Of a stretch of DNA of 64,000 nucleotides, positions 9,222 through 18,243 are shown piece by piece (the stretch's first letter is position 1; every line of letters starts with the position of its first letter). Below the pieces are notes generated by a model that was given only the letters and a program-made list of their open reading frames with translations, was not told where the DNA came from and did no database searches. A program made the translations under genes and the position numbers. The stretch is from contig CAKTYU010000007.1 of NCBI GenBank assembly GCA_934633985.1, positions 61,028 to 125,027 of the forward strand, read 5' to 3'. The DNA comes from an uncultured Clostridia bacterium. Lineage in GTDB: Bacteria; Bacillota; Clostridia; Christensenellales; CAG-138.

Positions 9222-9249
9222 GGAGCCAAAGCGAATCCGCTTTGGCTCC
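9222..9249 (-). other. dnaK-dnaJ intercistronic hairpin
   Basis: A perfect 12-bp inverted repeat GGAGCCAAAGCG / CGCTTTGGCTCC with a 4-base loop, about 40 bases past the dnaK stop. There is no T-run after it on the minus strand, so it is more likely an mRNA processing or stability element than a full terminator. It may help keep dnaK message above dnaJ. Confidence 0.7.
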
Positions 9250-9289
9250 CTGCTTTCCGAAAACCTTATTATCTGCTCGCTAAAGAGCT

Positions 9290-11146
9290 TTATTTCTGAT
9301 CCTTATCATCGACTATTTCATAGTCGGCGTCCACAACGTTGTCGTCGTGGGGCGCGCTGCCGCTGCCTGCGCTGCCCGCATCGCCGGCGTTGAAGCCCGC
9401 GCCAGCCTCCTGCTGCTGGGACTGCTGATAGATCTTGCCGAATACGTCATAGGATACCTCGGTCAGCTTATCGCTGGCGGCCTTTATGGCTGCGGAGTCG
9501 GTGCCCTCCAATGCCTTCTTGACGTTGGCGACCTCGGCCTCGATCTTGGCCTTATCCTCGGCGCTCAGCTTGTCACCCAGCTCCTTGAGGGTCTTTTCAG
9601 TGGAATATACCATGCTGTCAGCATGGTTGCGGATCTCTACCTCCTCCTTGCGGGCCTTATCCTCGTTGGCGTACTGCTCGGCGTCGTGTACGGCCTTGTT
9701 GATCTCGTCCTCGCTCAGGTTGGTGGAGGCGGTGATGGTGACCTTCTGCTCGTTGCCGGTGCCCAGATCCTTAGCGGATACGTGGACTATGCCGTTTGCA
9801 TCGATATCGAAGGTAACCTCGATCTGAGGCACGCCGCGGGGGGCGGGAGCGATGCCGGCAAGCTGGAAGCGGCCAAGGGTCTTATTGTACTGTGCAAACT
9901 CGCGCTCGCCCTGGAGCACGTGGACCTCTACGCTGGTCTGGCCGTCCGCTGCGGTGGAGAAGATCTGGCTCTTCTTGGTGGGAATGGTGGTGTTGCGGTC
10001 GATCAGACGGGTGAATACGCCGCCCACGGTCTCGATGCCCAGAGACAGAGGGGTAACGTCCAGAAGCAGTACGTCCTTTACCTCGCCGCCCAGCACGCCG
10101 CCCTGGATAGCAGCGCCTATAGCTACGCACTCATCGGGGTTTATGCCCTTGAAGGGATCCTTGCCGGTAATGGCCTTAACGGCCTCCTGTACTGCGGGGA
10201 TACGGGTGGAGCCGCCGACGAGTATGACCTTATCAATGTCGGCGTTGGCCAGCCCGGCGTCCTTCATGGCGATATGCATGCACTCCTTGGTCTTATCGAT
10301 AAGATCGGAGATCATATCGTTGAACTTGGCCCTGGTCAGGGTCATGTCGAGGTGCTTGGGGCCGGTGCTGTCCGCAGTGATGAAGGGCAGGTTGATGTTG
10401 GTCTGCACCATGCTGGAAAGCTCTATCTTGGCCTTCTCCGCGGCTTCCTTCAGGCGCTGCATTGCCATGCGGTCGCCGGAAAGGTCGATGCCGTTGCTCT
10501 TCTTGAACTCGGACACGATATAATCCATGATGCGCTGGTCGAAGTCGTCGCCGCCCAGACGGTTGTTGCCGTTGGTGGCAAGGACCTCAAATACGCCGTC
10601 GCCTATCTCAAGTATGGATACATCAAAGGTGCCGCCGCCCAGATCGTACACCAGTATCTTCTGGTTGGTCTCCTTATCCATGCCGTATGCAAGGGCCGCC
10701 GCAGTAGGCTCGTTGATTATACGAAGGACTTCCAGACCGGCAATGCGGCCCGCATCCTTAGTAGCCTGACGCTGGCTGTCAGAGAAGTAGGCGGGCACGG
10801 TTATTACGGCCTGGGTAACCTTTTCGCCCAGATAAGCCTCCGCATCGCTCTTCAGCTTCTGAAGTATCATTGCGGATATCTCCTGAGGGGTGTAATCCTT
10901 GCCGTCGATGTGCTTCTTGTAGCTGCTGCCCATCTCGCGCTTGATGGAGCTTATCGTGCGGTCCGGGTTGGTGATAGCCTGACGCTTTGCGGCGTTGCCG
11001 ACTATGCGCTCGTTATCCTTAAAAGCAACCACAGAAGGGGTAGTGCGCGCGCCTTCGGAGTTGGGAATTACAACGGGTTCGCCGCCTTCGAGAACGGCTA
11101 CGCAGGAATTGGTGGTACCAAGGTCAATACCGATAATCTTTGACAT
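9290..11146 (-). CDS. dnaK: Chaperone DnaK (Hsp70)
   Basis: This 618-residue Hsp70 begins IIGIDLGTTNSCVAV. NEPTAAALAYG near residue 140 and VYDLGGGTFDVSI near residue 168 form the ATPase domain. The DVTPLSLGIET linker and substrate domain follow, with a Gln/Gly-rich C-terminal tail ending in an acidic DYEIVDD-like motif. It is ATP-driven in the cytosol and works with GrpE and DnaJ. Codon choice is that of a highly expressed gene, with more ATC/ATT for Ile than its neighbours. A strong AGGAGG ribosome site lies at the start. Confidence 0.98.
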   Translation of the reverse strand: MSKIIGIDLGTTNSCVAVLEGGEPVVIPNSEGARTTPSVVAFKDNERIVGNAAKRQAITNPDRTISSIKREMGSSYKKHIDGKDYTPQEISAMILQKLKSDAEAYLGEKVTQAVITVPAYFSDSQRQATKDAGRIAGLEVLRIINEPTAAALAYGMDKETNQKILVYDLGGGTFDVSILEIGDGVFEVLATNGNNRLGGDDFDQRIMDYIVSEFKKSNGIDLSGDRMAMQRLKEAAEKAKIELSSMVQTNINLPFITADSTGPKHLDMTLTRAKFNDMISDLIDKTKECMHIAMKDAGLANADIDKVILVGGSTRIPAVQEAVKAITGKDPFKGINPDECVAIGAAIQGGVLGGEVKDVLLLDVTPLSLGIETVGGVFTRLIDRNTTIPTKKSQIFSTAADGQTSVEVHVLQGEREFAQYNKTLGRFQLAGIAPAPRGVPQIEVTFDIDANGIVHVSAKDLGTGNEQKVTITASTNLSEDEINKAVHDAEQYANEDKARKEEVEIRNHADSMVYSTEKTLKELGDKLSAEDKAKIEAEVANVKKALEGTDSAAIKAASDKLTEVSYDVFGKIYQQSQQQEAGAGFNAGDAGSAGSGSAPHDDNVVDADYEIVDDKDQK

Positions 11147-11199
11147 AATCTATTTCCTCCTGATTATTGTTGAGTTTATGCTTTATTTAAAAATTTATT

Positions 11200-11775
11200 T
11201 TACTTCGCAACCTTCACCATGCTATGGCGGATTATGCGATCCTTTACTTTATATCCCTTCTGGAAAACCTCCAGAATATCGCCGGACTCGGCGTTTTCGC
11301 TTTCGCCCTGCATCACGGCGTTGTGCAGCTCGGGATTGAACTTGCCGCTGGCATCTATCTCCTCGAGGCCCTTCTTCGCGAGCACGTCCATCAATTGCTT
11401 GTAGACCAGCCTCACTCCCTCGACGTAGTTTTGATCCACATTTTCGGAATTATTCAGCGCCCTTTCGAAGTTGTCTATCACCGGCAGCAGCTCTTTTATT
11501 ACGTTCCGCTCGCCCTCCGCCACGCTGTCGGCATAAACGTTAGCGTTGCGCCTGCGGAAATTATCAAAATCCGCCTGAACGCGCTGGGCCAGGTTTTTCA
11601 TTTCATCCCGCTCGCCCTCAAGCTTGGTGATGTGATCCTTTACCTGCCGGAACTCATCCTGCTTGAGCGTTACGGTTTCCTCGGGCACAAGCTCCTCCTC
11701 GGCCCCGTTCATTTCCGGGTTGGGCTCTATGGGCTTCTTTTCGCCCTTTTCTATGTTCTCATGCTCCTTATCCAA
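11200..11775 (-). CDS. grpE: Nucleotide exchange factor GrpE (TTG start)
   Basis: This 191-residue GrpE has an acidic N-terminal tail, a long coiled coil (about 45-90, including LAQRVQADFDNFRRR) and a C-terminal beta domain (GLEEIDASGKFNPELHNAVM). It releases ADP from DnaK. The longer open frame runs back through hrcA without GrpE-like sequence. The best start is TTG at 11775, one base after the hrcA stop, with GAGGAG about ten bases upstream. No in-frame ATG or GTG gives a better start. Confidence 0.93.
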   Translation of the reverse strand: MDKEHENIEKGEKKPIEPNPEMNGAEEELVPEETVTLKQDEFRQVKDHITKLEGERDEMKNLAQRVQADFDNFRRRNANVYADSVAEGERNVIKELLPVIDNFERALNNSENVDQNYVEGVRLVYKQLMDVLAKKGLEEIDASGKFNPELHNAVMQGESENAESGDILEVFQKGYKVKDRIIRHSMVKVAK

Positions 11776-11776
11776 T

Positions 11777-12814
11777 TTACTGCTGCTCCTCTTCAAACAT
11801 ATTTGTAAGTATGGTGCCGAGGCTCTTGCCGAGCTGGCCCAGCACCGCAAGCACCCTTGCGTAATCCATCCTTGTAGGCCCTATCACCCCGAGGGAGCCG
11901 AGGGGCGTCCCTCCCACCTTATACGTAGCCGTGACTAAGCTGCAATCCTTCATATCCTCCGAGGGGTTCTCCGTGCCGATAGTCACCGAAAACTCGACCT
12001 TTGTGGCCTCTGTGAGCATGCTGCGGAGCATATCCTTGGATTCGATTACATTCAGGAAGCTCCTCGCCCTGTCCATGTCGCTGTACTCAGGGTAATTGAG
12101 CATATTGTTTGCGCCGGACAGCTCAAGCCTCGAGCCGTTTTCGGCGCTCCTTCGCACGGTATCCAGGGTATCGTTCAAAAAGTCCCTGTGCTCCTCCATT
12201 ATGACGTGCAGCTCCGGTATCTCCTCCTGGTTCACCGTGTCCAGCCGCTTGTTGCGTAGGCGCTCTGTAAGTATTTTGGAAATGCGCTCAAGCTGCTCGG
12301 TCGTGATGTCCCGCGGCACCCTTATCATGTAATCGCGGGTGATGCCCGCGTCGGTAACTATCACCACTAAAGCCTTGCCCTCTGTGACCGGCACAAGCTG
12401 GATGTGCTTCAGCTTCACGGCGTTTATGCTCGGCGAAAGCACGAGCGAGGTGTATTTGGTCATGCTGGACAGCACCCACGCGGTCTGGCGCACTATCTCG
12501 TCCACCTTGTTGATGGTGTTTGAATAGCAGCCCTGTATGAACCTCTGCTCGCTCTCTGTGAGCATTGCCCGGTGCATTATGCTGTTCACATAAAGCCGGT
12601 ATGCCTTTTCCGAGGGTATGCGCCCGGCCGAGGTATGGGGCTGCTCGAGGTATCCCATATCCTCAAGGTCGCTCATCACGTTGCGTATGGTGGCGGAAGA
12701 AAGGGCGATGTCGGATTTCTTTGAAACCGTCCGCGAGCCCACCGGGGTCGCAGTCAGTATGTAATCGTCGATTATGGCCTGCAATATACGCATCTTCCGC
12801 ATATCCAGTTCCAT
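11777..12814 (-). CDS. hrcA: Heat-inducible transcription repressor HrcA
   Basis: This 345-residue repressor has an N-terminal winged helix with SSATIRNVMSDLEDMGYLEQPHTSAGRIPS (residues 39-68) and a C-terminal GAF-like domain. HrcA binds CIRCE and is kept active by GroEL. It is the first gene of the operon, directly behind a perfect CIRCE element, giving autorepression of hrcA-grpE-dnaK-dnaJ. Ribosome site GGGAG precedes ATG 12814. Confidence 0.97.
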   Translation of the reverse strand: MELDMRKMRILQAIIDDYILTATPVGSRTVSKKSDIALSSATIRNVMSDLEDMGYLEQPHTSAGRIPSEKAYRLYVNSIMHRAMLTESEQRFIQGCYSNTINKVDEIVRQTAWVLSSMTKYTSLVLSPSINAVKLKHIQLVPVTEGKALVVIVTDAGITRDYMIRVPRDITTEQLERISKILTERLRNKRLDTVNQEEIPELHVIMEEHRDFLNDTLDTVRRSAENGSRLELSGANNMLNYPEYSDMDRARSFLNVIESKDMLRSMLTEATKVEFSVTIGTENPSEDMKDCSLVTATYKVGGTPLGSLGVIGPTRMDYARVLAVLGQLGKSLGTILTNMFEEEQQ

Positions 12815-12850
12815 AGCCGCTCCCTTCCTTTCTTAAATACTTTTGCGTTG

Positions 12851-12877
12851 TTAGCACTCATCATGCTCGAGTGCTAA
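12851..12877 (-). promoter_or_regulatory. CIRCE operator (HrcA binding site)
   Basis: A perfect 9-9-9 inverted repeat: TTAGCACTC, nine bases, GAGTGCTAA. It matches the CIRCE consensus exactly. It lies 12 bases downstream of the -10 box and 36 bases before the hrcA start codon, so HrcA bound here would block early transcription. Confidence 0.97.
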
Positions 12878-12889
12878 CCCACGTGTATT

Positions 12890-12918
12890 ATAATAGCACT
12901 GCTTATCGATTCTTGCAA
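12890..12918 (-). promoter_or_regulatory. Sigma-A promoter of the heat-shock operon
   Basis: On the minus strand TTGCAA (12918-12913), a 17-base spacer and TATTAT (12895-12890). The CIRCE element starts just downstream. Confidence 0.8.
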
Positions 12919-12976
12919 GTGGAGCAGTGCCTTACATTGTGACAAAACGGAAAAATCACGTTGATAAAATTTGTTT

Positions 12977-14116
12977 TTACTGCATGAATTCCATAAGCGC
13001 GCTGTTTTGCATATCGAGGCCCCTGTCCGTAAGGCGCACGTGTCCTGCATCCACAGCGAGCCAGCCCATATTTTCCAGCCTTCTTACGGCCTCTCCGTAA
13101 GCCTCGCATACGTCCGCACCGAAGCGCGCCTTAAAGCGCCCGCGCTCCACGCCTTCTATTTTACGCAGCCCCAGCATTATCCATTCAAACATCTCCTCCT
13201 CCCGCCCTATGCGTTGTATGCCTTCCCGCGGAAGCCGGCCGTTGTGGATATTAGATATGTAATCCTCCATTACCTCGCAGTTTTTGAAGCGGATCAGCTC
13301 CCCCTCGTCATTTCGCAGGGCGGAGCTTGCGTTTAGGCCGAGGCCGATATATTCCCCGACCTCCCAGTAATTTATATTGTGCCTGCACCGGCGGCCCGGC
13401 CTCGCGTAGTTGGATATCTCGTATCGCTCATAGCCAAGGCTCTCCAGCCGCTCCATGCCGGCCCTGTGCATATCGTACGCCGCGTCGTCGTCAGGCAGGG
13501 CGACGCGCCCCTCCTTCACCCAAGCGTACAGCGGCGTGCCCTCCTCTAATATGAGAGAATACGCGGATATGTGGTCTGCACCCAGCAGGGCTCCCCGCTC
13601 TATGCTGTCGATGTACGCCCCTTCTTTCTGCCCCGGCAGGCCGTACATTAGGTCGATGCTTATGTTTTCAAACCCGGCGGCCCTTGACAGCCTTACGGCC
13701 TCCTCAGCCTGCCCCGCGCAGTGTATCCTGCCCACGGACTTAAGCAGGCCGTCGTCAAAGCTCTGCACGCCTATGGATATCCTGTTGAAGCCCGCACTCC
13801 TGTATGCCTCCAGCTTGCCCATATCCACCGTGCCCGGGTTGCACTCTATCGTGGCCTCGGACAGCTCCACGTCAAATACGTCCCTTATGCGCTCCATTGC
13901 GGCGCATATAAGCTCGGGAGGCGCCGCAGACGGCGTGCCTCCCCCGAAAAATACCGTATCGAATTTTTTGCCGCCGCACTCCTCCGCGGCCATCGCCGTT
14001 TCCTTATAGAGCGCCTGAAAATACGCCTGCTCCCTGCCCTGCCCCGGGAAGGAGACAAAGTCGCAGTAGGCGCACTTTTTGACGCAGAAGGGGACGTGAA
14101 GATATATTCCCGCCAT
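12977..14116 (-). CDS. hemW: Radical-SAM haem chaperone HemW
   Basis: This 379-residue protein has the cluster motif PFCVKKCAYCDF near residues 9-20, GGGTPSAAP near residue 57 and ECNPGTVD near residue 102. The C-terminal winged domain is typical of the HemN/HemW family. The Cys spacing CxxxCxxC and lack of the HemN N-terminal extension favour HemW, which binds haem and hands it to membrane targets, over true coproporphyrinogen oxidase. It starts one base after the lepA stop. Confidence 0.9.
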   Translation of the reverse strand: MAGIYLHVPFCVKKCAYCDFVSFPGQGREQAYFQALYKETAMAAEECGGKKFDTVFFGGGTPSAAPPELICAAMERIRDVFDVELSEATIECNPGTVDMGKLEAYRSAGFNRISIGVQSFDDGLLKSVGRIHCAGQAEEAVRLSRAAGFENISIDLMYGLPGQKEGAYIDSIERGALLGADHISAYSLILEEGTPLYAWVKEGRVALPDDDAAYDMHRAGMERLESLGYERYEISNYARPGRRCRHNINYWEVGEYIGLGLNASSALRNDEGELIRFKNCEVMEDYISNIHNGRLPREGIQRIGREEEMFEWIMLGLRKIEGVERGRFKARFGADVCEAYGEAVRRLENMGWLAVDAGHVRLTDRGLDMQNSALMEFMQ

Positions 14117-14117
14117 T

Positions 14118-15920
14118 TTAGTTTATGCGAAGCACGCTCATAAAGGCGTCGCTGGGCAGCGAGACCGTGCCCACCTGACGCATGCGCTTCTTGCCCTCCT
14201 TCTGCTTTTCCAGCAGCTTTTTCTTTCTTGAAATATCGCCGCCATAGCACTTTGCAAGCACGTCCTTACGCACCGCGCGGACGGTCTCCCTGGCGATTAT
14301 CTTGCCTCCTATCGCGGCCTGTATTGGTATCTCGAACTGCTGGCGGGGTATTACCTCCTGAAGCTTCTCCGCCACTGCGCGGCCCTTGGCGTAGGCCTTA
14401 TCCCGGTGGACTATAGTAGAGAGCGCGTCGCAGATGTCACCGTTGAGCAGGAAGTCCAGCTTAACGAGGTCGCTCTTTACGTATTCCTTAAGCTCATAGT
14501 CAAAGGAGGCATAGCCGCGGCTGCGGGACTTGAGCTGATCAAAGAAGTCGTAGATTATCTCGTTGAGCGGAAGCTCGTACTTTATATTTACCCTATCCTC
14601 CTCGATATAGGTCATGTCCTTGAACACGCCCCGCTTATCCTGGCAGAGCTCCATTATGGTACCCACATATTCGGAGGGAGTCATTATATGCGCCTCCACC
14701 ATGGGCTCCTCCATATACTCTATCTCAGATACGTTCGGCATATTGCTGGGGTTATCCAGCAGCATTTCGCCGCCGCCTATAAGCTTTACCTTATATATTA
14801 CGCTTGGGCTTGTGGTGACAAGGTCGAGGTCAAATTCCCTTTCAAGGCGCTCCTGTATTATTTCCATGTGGAGCAGGCCTAAAAAGCCGCAGCGGAAGCC
14901 GAAGCCCAGCGCCATGGAGGTCTCCGGCTCATAGGACAGCGATGCGTCGTTGAGCTTTAGCTTGTCAAGGGCGTCGCGCAGGTTTTCATAGTCCGCGCCG
15001 TCGGCGGGATATATGCCGCAGAACACCATCGGGTTTGCCTGCTTATAGCCGGGAAGCGCCTCCTTGGCGGGGGCGTCCGCGTCCGTTATGGTATCGCCCA
15101 CCTTGGTTTCCGCCACGCTCTTTATGGAGGCGGAGATATAGCCCACCTCGCCCGCCGTGAGCGAATCGGTGGGCAGCAGCCCGGGCGTGAACACGCCCAC
15201 CTCGGTAACGTCGAACTCGCGCCCTGTCGCCATGTACCTTATACGCATGCCGGGCTTTATTGTGCCGTTCTTTACCCGCACATAGCTGAGCGCACCCTTA
15301 TAGTTATCGTATATGCTGTCGAATATGAGCGCCTGAAGCGGAGCCTCGGGATCGCCGCCGGGGGCGGGTATGTTTTCCACCACCTGCTGTAATACCTGAT
15401 CTATGTTTATGCCGTTTTTGGCGGAGATGCGCGGTGCTTCCTCCGCCGGAAGGCCTATCACGTCCTCTATCTCCTTTATGACAAACTCCGGCTGGGCGCT
15501 GGGCAGGTCTATCTTATTTATAACCGGCACTATCTCAAGGTCGTTGTCCAGCGCAAGGTATACATTGGCCAACGTCTGGGCCTCTATGCCCTGCGTGGCG
15601 TCCACCACCAGCACCGCGCCCTCGCAGGCGGCAAGGCTGCGGGAGACCTCGTATGTGAAATCCACATGACCCGGTGTGTCGATGAGGTTGAGCATATACT
15701 TTTTGCCGTCGGTATGGGTATAGAACATCCTTACGGCGGTGGCCTTTATGGTTATGCCCCGCTCGCGCTCTATCTCCATGGTATCCAGCATCTGCTCCTC
15801 CAGGTCCCTTACGGCCACGGTATCCGTAAGCTCCATCATGCGGTCCGCAAGGGTGGACTTGCCGTGATCGATGTGGGCGATTATGCAAAAGTTTCTTATA
15901 AGCTCGCGGCTGTATGCCAT
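14118..15920 (-). CDS. lepA: Elongation factor 4 (LepA)
   Basis: This 600-residue translational GTPase shows G1 AHIDHGKST near residues 14-22, G3 DTPGHVDF, G4 NKIDLP, then domains II, III and V and the LepA-specific C-terminal domain (EVIPRQQFEIPIQAAIG, RKDVLAKCYGGD). EF4 acts on stalled or mistranslocated ribosomes. ATG 15920 with a GGAGGG site is the family start; a longer open frame upstream overlaps the promoter and is rejected. It is co-transcribed with hemW. Confidence 0.97.
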   Translation of the reverse strand: MAYSRELIRNFCIIAHIDHGKSTLADRMMELTDTVAVRDLEEQMLDTMEIERERGITIKATAVRMFYTHTDGKKYMLNLIDTPGHVDFTYEVSRSLAACEGAVLVVDATQGIEAQTLANVYLALDNDLEIVPVINKIDLPSAQPEFVIKEIEDVIGLPAEEAPRISAKNGINIDQVLQQVVENIPAPGGDPEAPLQALIFDSIYDNYKGALSYVRVKNGTIKPGMRIRYMATGREFDVTEVGVFTPGLLPTDSLTAGEVGYISASIKSVAETKVGDTITDADAPAKEALPGYKQANPMVFCGIYPADGADYENLRDALDKLKLNDASLSYEPETSMALGFGFRCGFLGLLHMEIIQERLEREFDLDLVTTSPSVIYKVKLIGGGEMLLDNPSNMPNVSEIEYMEEPMVEAHIMTPSEYVGTIMELCQDKRGVFKDMTYIEEDRVNIKYELPLNEIIYDFFDQLKSRSRGYASFDYELKEYVKSDLVKLDFLLNGDICDALSTIVHRDKAYAKGRAVAEKLQEVIPRQQFEIPIQAAIGGKIIARETVRAVRKDVLAKCYGGDISRKKKLLEKQKEGKKRMRQVGTVSLPSDAFMSVLRIN

Positions 15921-15968
15921 TGCTGTCCCTCCAGAGAAAAATAAAAGCCTTAAAAGCTTCCAGTAAAA

Positions 15969-16020
15969 ATAATACTTTATGCGAAGGCAAATTGCAAGGG
16001 CGGCTGTGATGTGATACATT
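15969..16020. promoter_or_regulatory. Divergent promoter pair with a shared palindromic -35 box
   Basis: TTGCAA at 15992-15997 is its own reverse complement. Leftward it is followed by a 17-base spacer and TATTAT (15974-15969) for lepA. Rightward it is followed by a 17-base spacer and TACATT (16015-16020) for the LUD gene. The two promoters appear to use the same hexamer and would compete for polymerase. Confidence 0.6.
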
Positions 16021-16058
16021 ATTTATATATATTGATCTTAAGATTCGAGGTGTACACC

Positions 16059-16676
16059 ATGTTCTGCAAAGACTATGATTCCTTTATATCCCTCCTCAGC
16101 CGCAGGAATTACACCGTGCATACCGCAAATGACGGCGCGCAGGCGCGCGACATACTGCTTTCCCTCGTTCCGGAGGGCAGCACGGCGGGCTTCGGAGGCT
16201 CCATGACCGCCAAGGAGCTATGCCTTGCCGAGGCGCTGCGCGGCAAGGGCTGCACCACTTATTTCCACTGGGAGGCGCCCGCCGAAGAGCGGGGCGAGGT
16301 GACCCGCAGGGCGGCCCGGGCTGACTGGTTCATAGCCTCCGCCAACGGCATAACCCGTTCCGGCAAAATAGTGAACATCGACGGCACCGGCAACAGGGTG
16401 GCCTCCATGATATTCGGGCCAAAGAAAGTGGCGCTCATAATTGGCAAAAACAAGTTTGCGGAGACCCTTGACGAGTGTATGGACAGGATAAAGGCCGTGG
16501 CCTGCACAAAGAATGCCAAGCGCCTCGGCCTGTCCACACCCTGCGCCGTCGCCGGCCGGTGCGCGGACTGCTTCTCAAAGGAGCGTATATGCAACGTTAC
16601 CACCGTCATCGATGCCAAGCCCGGCGCAATAGGCGAGATGCACCTCATACTTACAGATGAGGAGTTAGGCTACTGA
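16059..16676 (+). CDS. LUD-domain protein (LutC/YkgG-like)
   Basis: This 205-residue LUD protein carries GFGGSMTAKELCLAEAL near residue 43, ASANGITRSGKIVNIDGTGNRVASMIFGP (residues 91-119), and GRCADCFSKERICN near the C-terminus. The family occurs in lactate-utilisation iron-sulphur proteins and as small stand-alone proteins of unclear function in Clostridia. The Cys pattern near residues 171-186 could bind metal. The start at 16059 has a GAGGTG site. It overlaps the next gene by one base (TGATG). Confidence 0.85.
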   Translation: MFCKDYDSFISLLSRRNYTVHTANDGAQARDILLSLVPEGSTAGFGGSMTAKELCLAEALRGKGCTTYFHWEAPAEERGEVTRRAARADWFIASANGITRSGKIVNIDGTGNRVASMIFGPKKVALIIGKNKFAETLDECMDRIKAVACTKNAKRLGLSTPCAVAGRCADCFSKERICNVTTVIDAKPGAIGEMHLILTDEELGY

Positions 16677-16936
16677 TGTACTTCGCCTATATCATGCGCT
16701 GCGCCGACGGCACCCTGTACACCGGCTATACCGACGACATAGCCCGCCGGGAGGCCGCGCACAACTCCGGCCGCGGCGCAAAGTATACGCGCTCCCGCCT
16801 CCCCGTTAAAATGGTCTATTACGAATCCTTCGCTGCGAGATCCGAGGCCATGAAGCGGGAATGTGCCATAAAGCGGCTTTCGCGGGAGCAAAAGCTGAAG
16901 CTCATAGCGGAGAATACTATAAAAGCCGGGCAATAA
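16676..16936 (+). CDS. GIY-YIG domain protein (UPF0213/YhbQ-like)
   Basis: This 86-residue protein is a single GIY-YIG domain: YIMRCADGTLYTGYTDD covers the GIY...YIG-equivalent strands, with Arg near residue 25 (ARREAAHNSG), KYTRSRLPV and KRECAIKRL. Stand-alone members are small cytosolic nuclease-fold proteins linked to DNA repair or an unknown role. Translation is coupled to the LUD gene by TGATG. The last codons form one arm of the downstream terminator. Confidence 0.9.
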   Translation: MYFAYIMRCADGTLYTGYTDDIARREAAHNSGRGAKYTRSRLPVKMVYYESFAARSEAMKRECAIKRLSREQKLKLIAENTIKAGQ

Positions 16937-16954
16937 TAGTTTGTCCGGCTTTTT
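16921..16954. terminator. Terminator between the GIY-YIG gene and the convergent secreted-protein gene
   Basis: Stem AAAAGCCGG (16921-16929) / CCGGCTTTT (16945-16953) with a 15-base loop and T-runs on both strands, so it can work in both directions. The left arm is inside the end of the GIY-YIG coding sequence. Confidence 0.78.
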
Positions 16955-16968
16955 GATGTGCGGGTTAT

Positions 16969-18243
16969 TTATTTGATGTAAAGCAGGGGGAACAGCCGGT
17001 GCAGAAGCGGCATATCCCCGGTCTTTGGCACAAGCAATATAAACGGGCCTTCAGAAAGCTCCGGCTGCCGCGGCGGCTCCTCCGCGGGCTTGAGCTCCTC
17101 TCGGCTCTGTTCGCCGTCATCTGTAAATCTGACGCTCCTGAGGATTCCGGGGCTGTTTTTCTCCCGCGTTTTTTGCTCCTCTTTCCATGGGTCGGAGCTT
17201 CCGTCCGTGACCGCAAACCCATATCCCGGCCTTGCCGACTTTATCGCCTTCATGCTGTCATCGATGTATTCGGCGTCCGGCTCAAAGTCGAAATAACCGC
17301 CGGATATGCTGACGCTGCCTTTGCTGCACATATACGAGTAAAATCCGTCGGTGGGATCTGACCTGCAAAGGTTCTCCTCCGGAACGCGCAGCACCTCGCC
17401 GCCGCTTATCCTTACGCTTTGACCGTACATATCGTAAAAATCGCCGGCAAGCATGCCTCCCTCGTCTAACTCCGCCATGGATATCCTGCCGCCCGTCATT
17501 GTGAAGCCCTCTTGACCTCCGGTAAATCTTACGGGCGCGCCGGCAAAAATCATCCCGTATAATTCGCCGTATTCGCCACGGGAGGCGACGCTGCCGCCCT
17601 CAAGGGAGCAGCCGCCGTTATTTACGCTTATTGCAACGGAATTGCCGATTATGCCGCCGCTCTTGTCCTCCGAGGAATCCTTGACGGTCAGCGCCCCGCC
17701 CTCAATATTCACGTTTACTGCGGCAAAAGCGTTATACGTGTTTTCGCCCCTCTCCTGAGCGATCGTACACCCGTTCAGGTCTATGCAGAGCTCCCGTTTT
17801 ACGTTTATGCCTAAAGTACCCGCCCCGCAGTTGGCAAAGGTGACGTCGCTTTTGAGCTTTATGCTCTTTATGAGCTCATAGCCGCCCGACACCTGGCCGT
17901 GCATGGCGGTCACATCGCACGCAACGCACCTGTCAAGGTCGCCCACAACGTAATATGCGCCATTATCGCCATCGATGCTGAGCCTTGCTATGCATTCCGT
18001 GCCAGTAGTCCTTCTGCTCCACTCTCCGCCCTCGACGCAGATGATGACCGCTTTTCCCGCAACGGTTATGTTTTCTGCGTCATCCGCCTTTTGCAGCTTT
18101 ATTATGTCGCCGTCCTTTGCCGCGTCCACAGCCTCCTGCAGCCTGCCGTAATGCTCTTCGCCGATAACAGGCGCCGCGTATGCTGGAACCGGCAGGAAAG
18201 CCAGCGCCGCGGCAAGCAAAGCAGCAGTCAAGGTGTTTCTCAT
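16969..18243 (-). CDS. Secreted repeat protein with a truncated sorting-like C-terminus
   Basis: This is a 424-residue exported protein of unknown role. Residues 1-23 form a signal peptide (hydrophobic core, then PAYA-A cleavage). The body is rich in short beta-strands with Gly turns (MTGGRISMAELDEGG, ISGGEV, SISGGYF), suggesting a right-handed beta-helix surface protein. The C-terminus has a Pro/Glu linker and then LVPKTGD, which resembles sortase motifs of the xPxTG type, but only 14 mixed residues follow, too few for a membrane anchor. The start is ATG 18243 with GGGAGGAG. It may be a cell-surface decoy, adhesin or a decayed anchored protein. Confidence 0.75.
   Translation of the reverse strand: MRNTLTAALLAAALAFLPVPAYAAPVIGEEHYGRLQEAVDAAKDGDIIKLQKADDAENITVAGKAVIICVEGGEWSRRTTGTECIARLSIDGDNGAYYVVGDLDRCVACDVTAMHGQVSGGYELIKSIKLKSDVTFANCGAGTLGINVKRELCIDLNGCTIAQERGENTYNAFAAVNVNIEGGALTVKDSSEDKSGGIIGNSVAISVNNGGCSLEGGSVASRGEYGELYGMIFAGAPVRFTGGQEGFTMTGGRISMAELDEGGMLAGDFYDMYGQSVRISGGEVLRVPEENLCRSDPTDGFYSYMCSKGSVSISGGYFDFEPDAEYIDDSMKAIKSARPGYGFAVTDGSSDPWKEEQKTREKNSPGILRSVRFTDDGEQSREELKPAEEPPRQPELSEGPFILLVPKTGDMPLLHRLFPLLYIK

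Noticed and set aside
9347..11143. Long open frame (598 codons) on the plus strand opposite dnaK
   Set aside because: Low-complexity Gly/Leu/Ala composition, no family motif, and it mirrors a highly conserved gene. It results from GC-rich codon bias.
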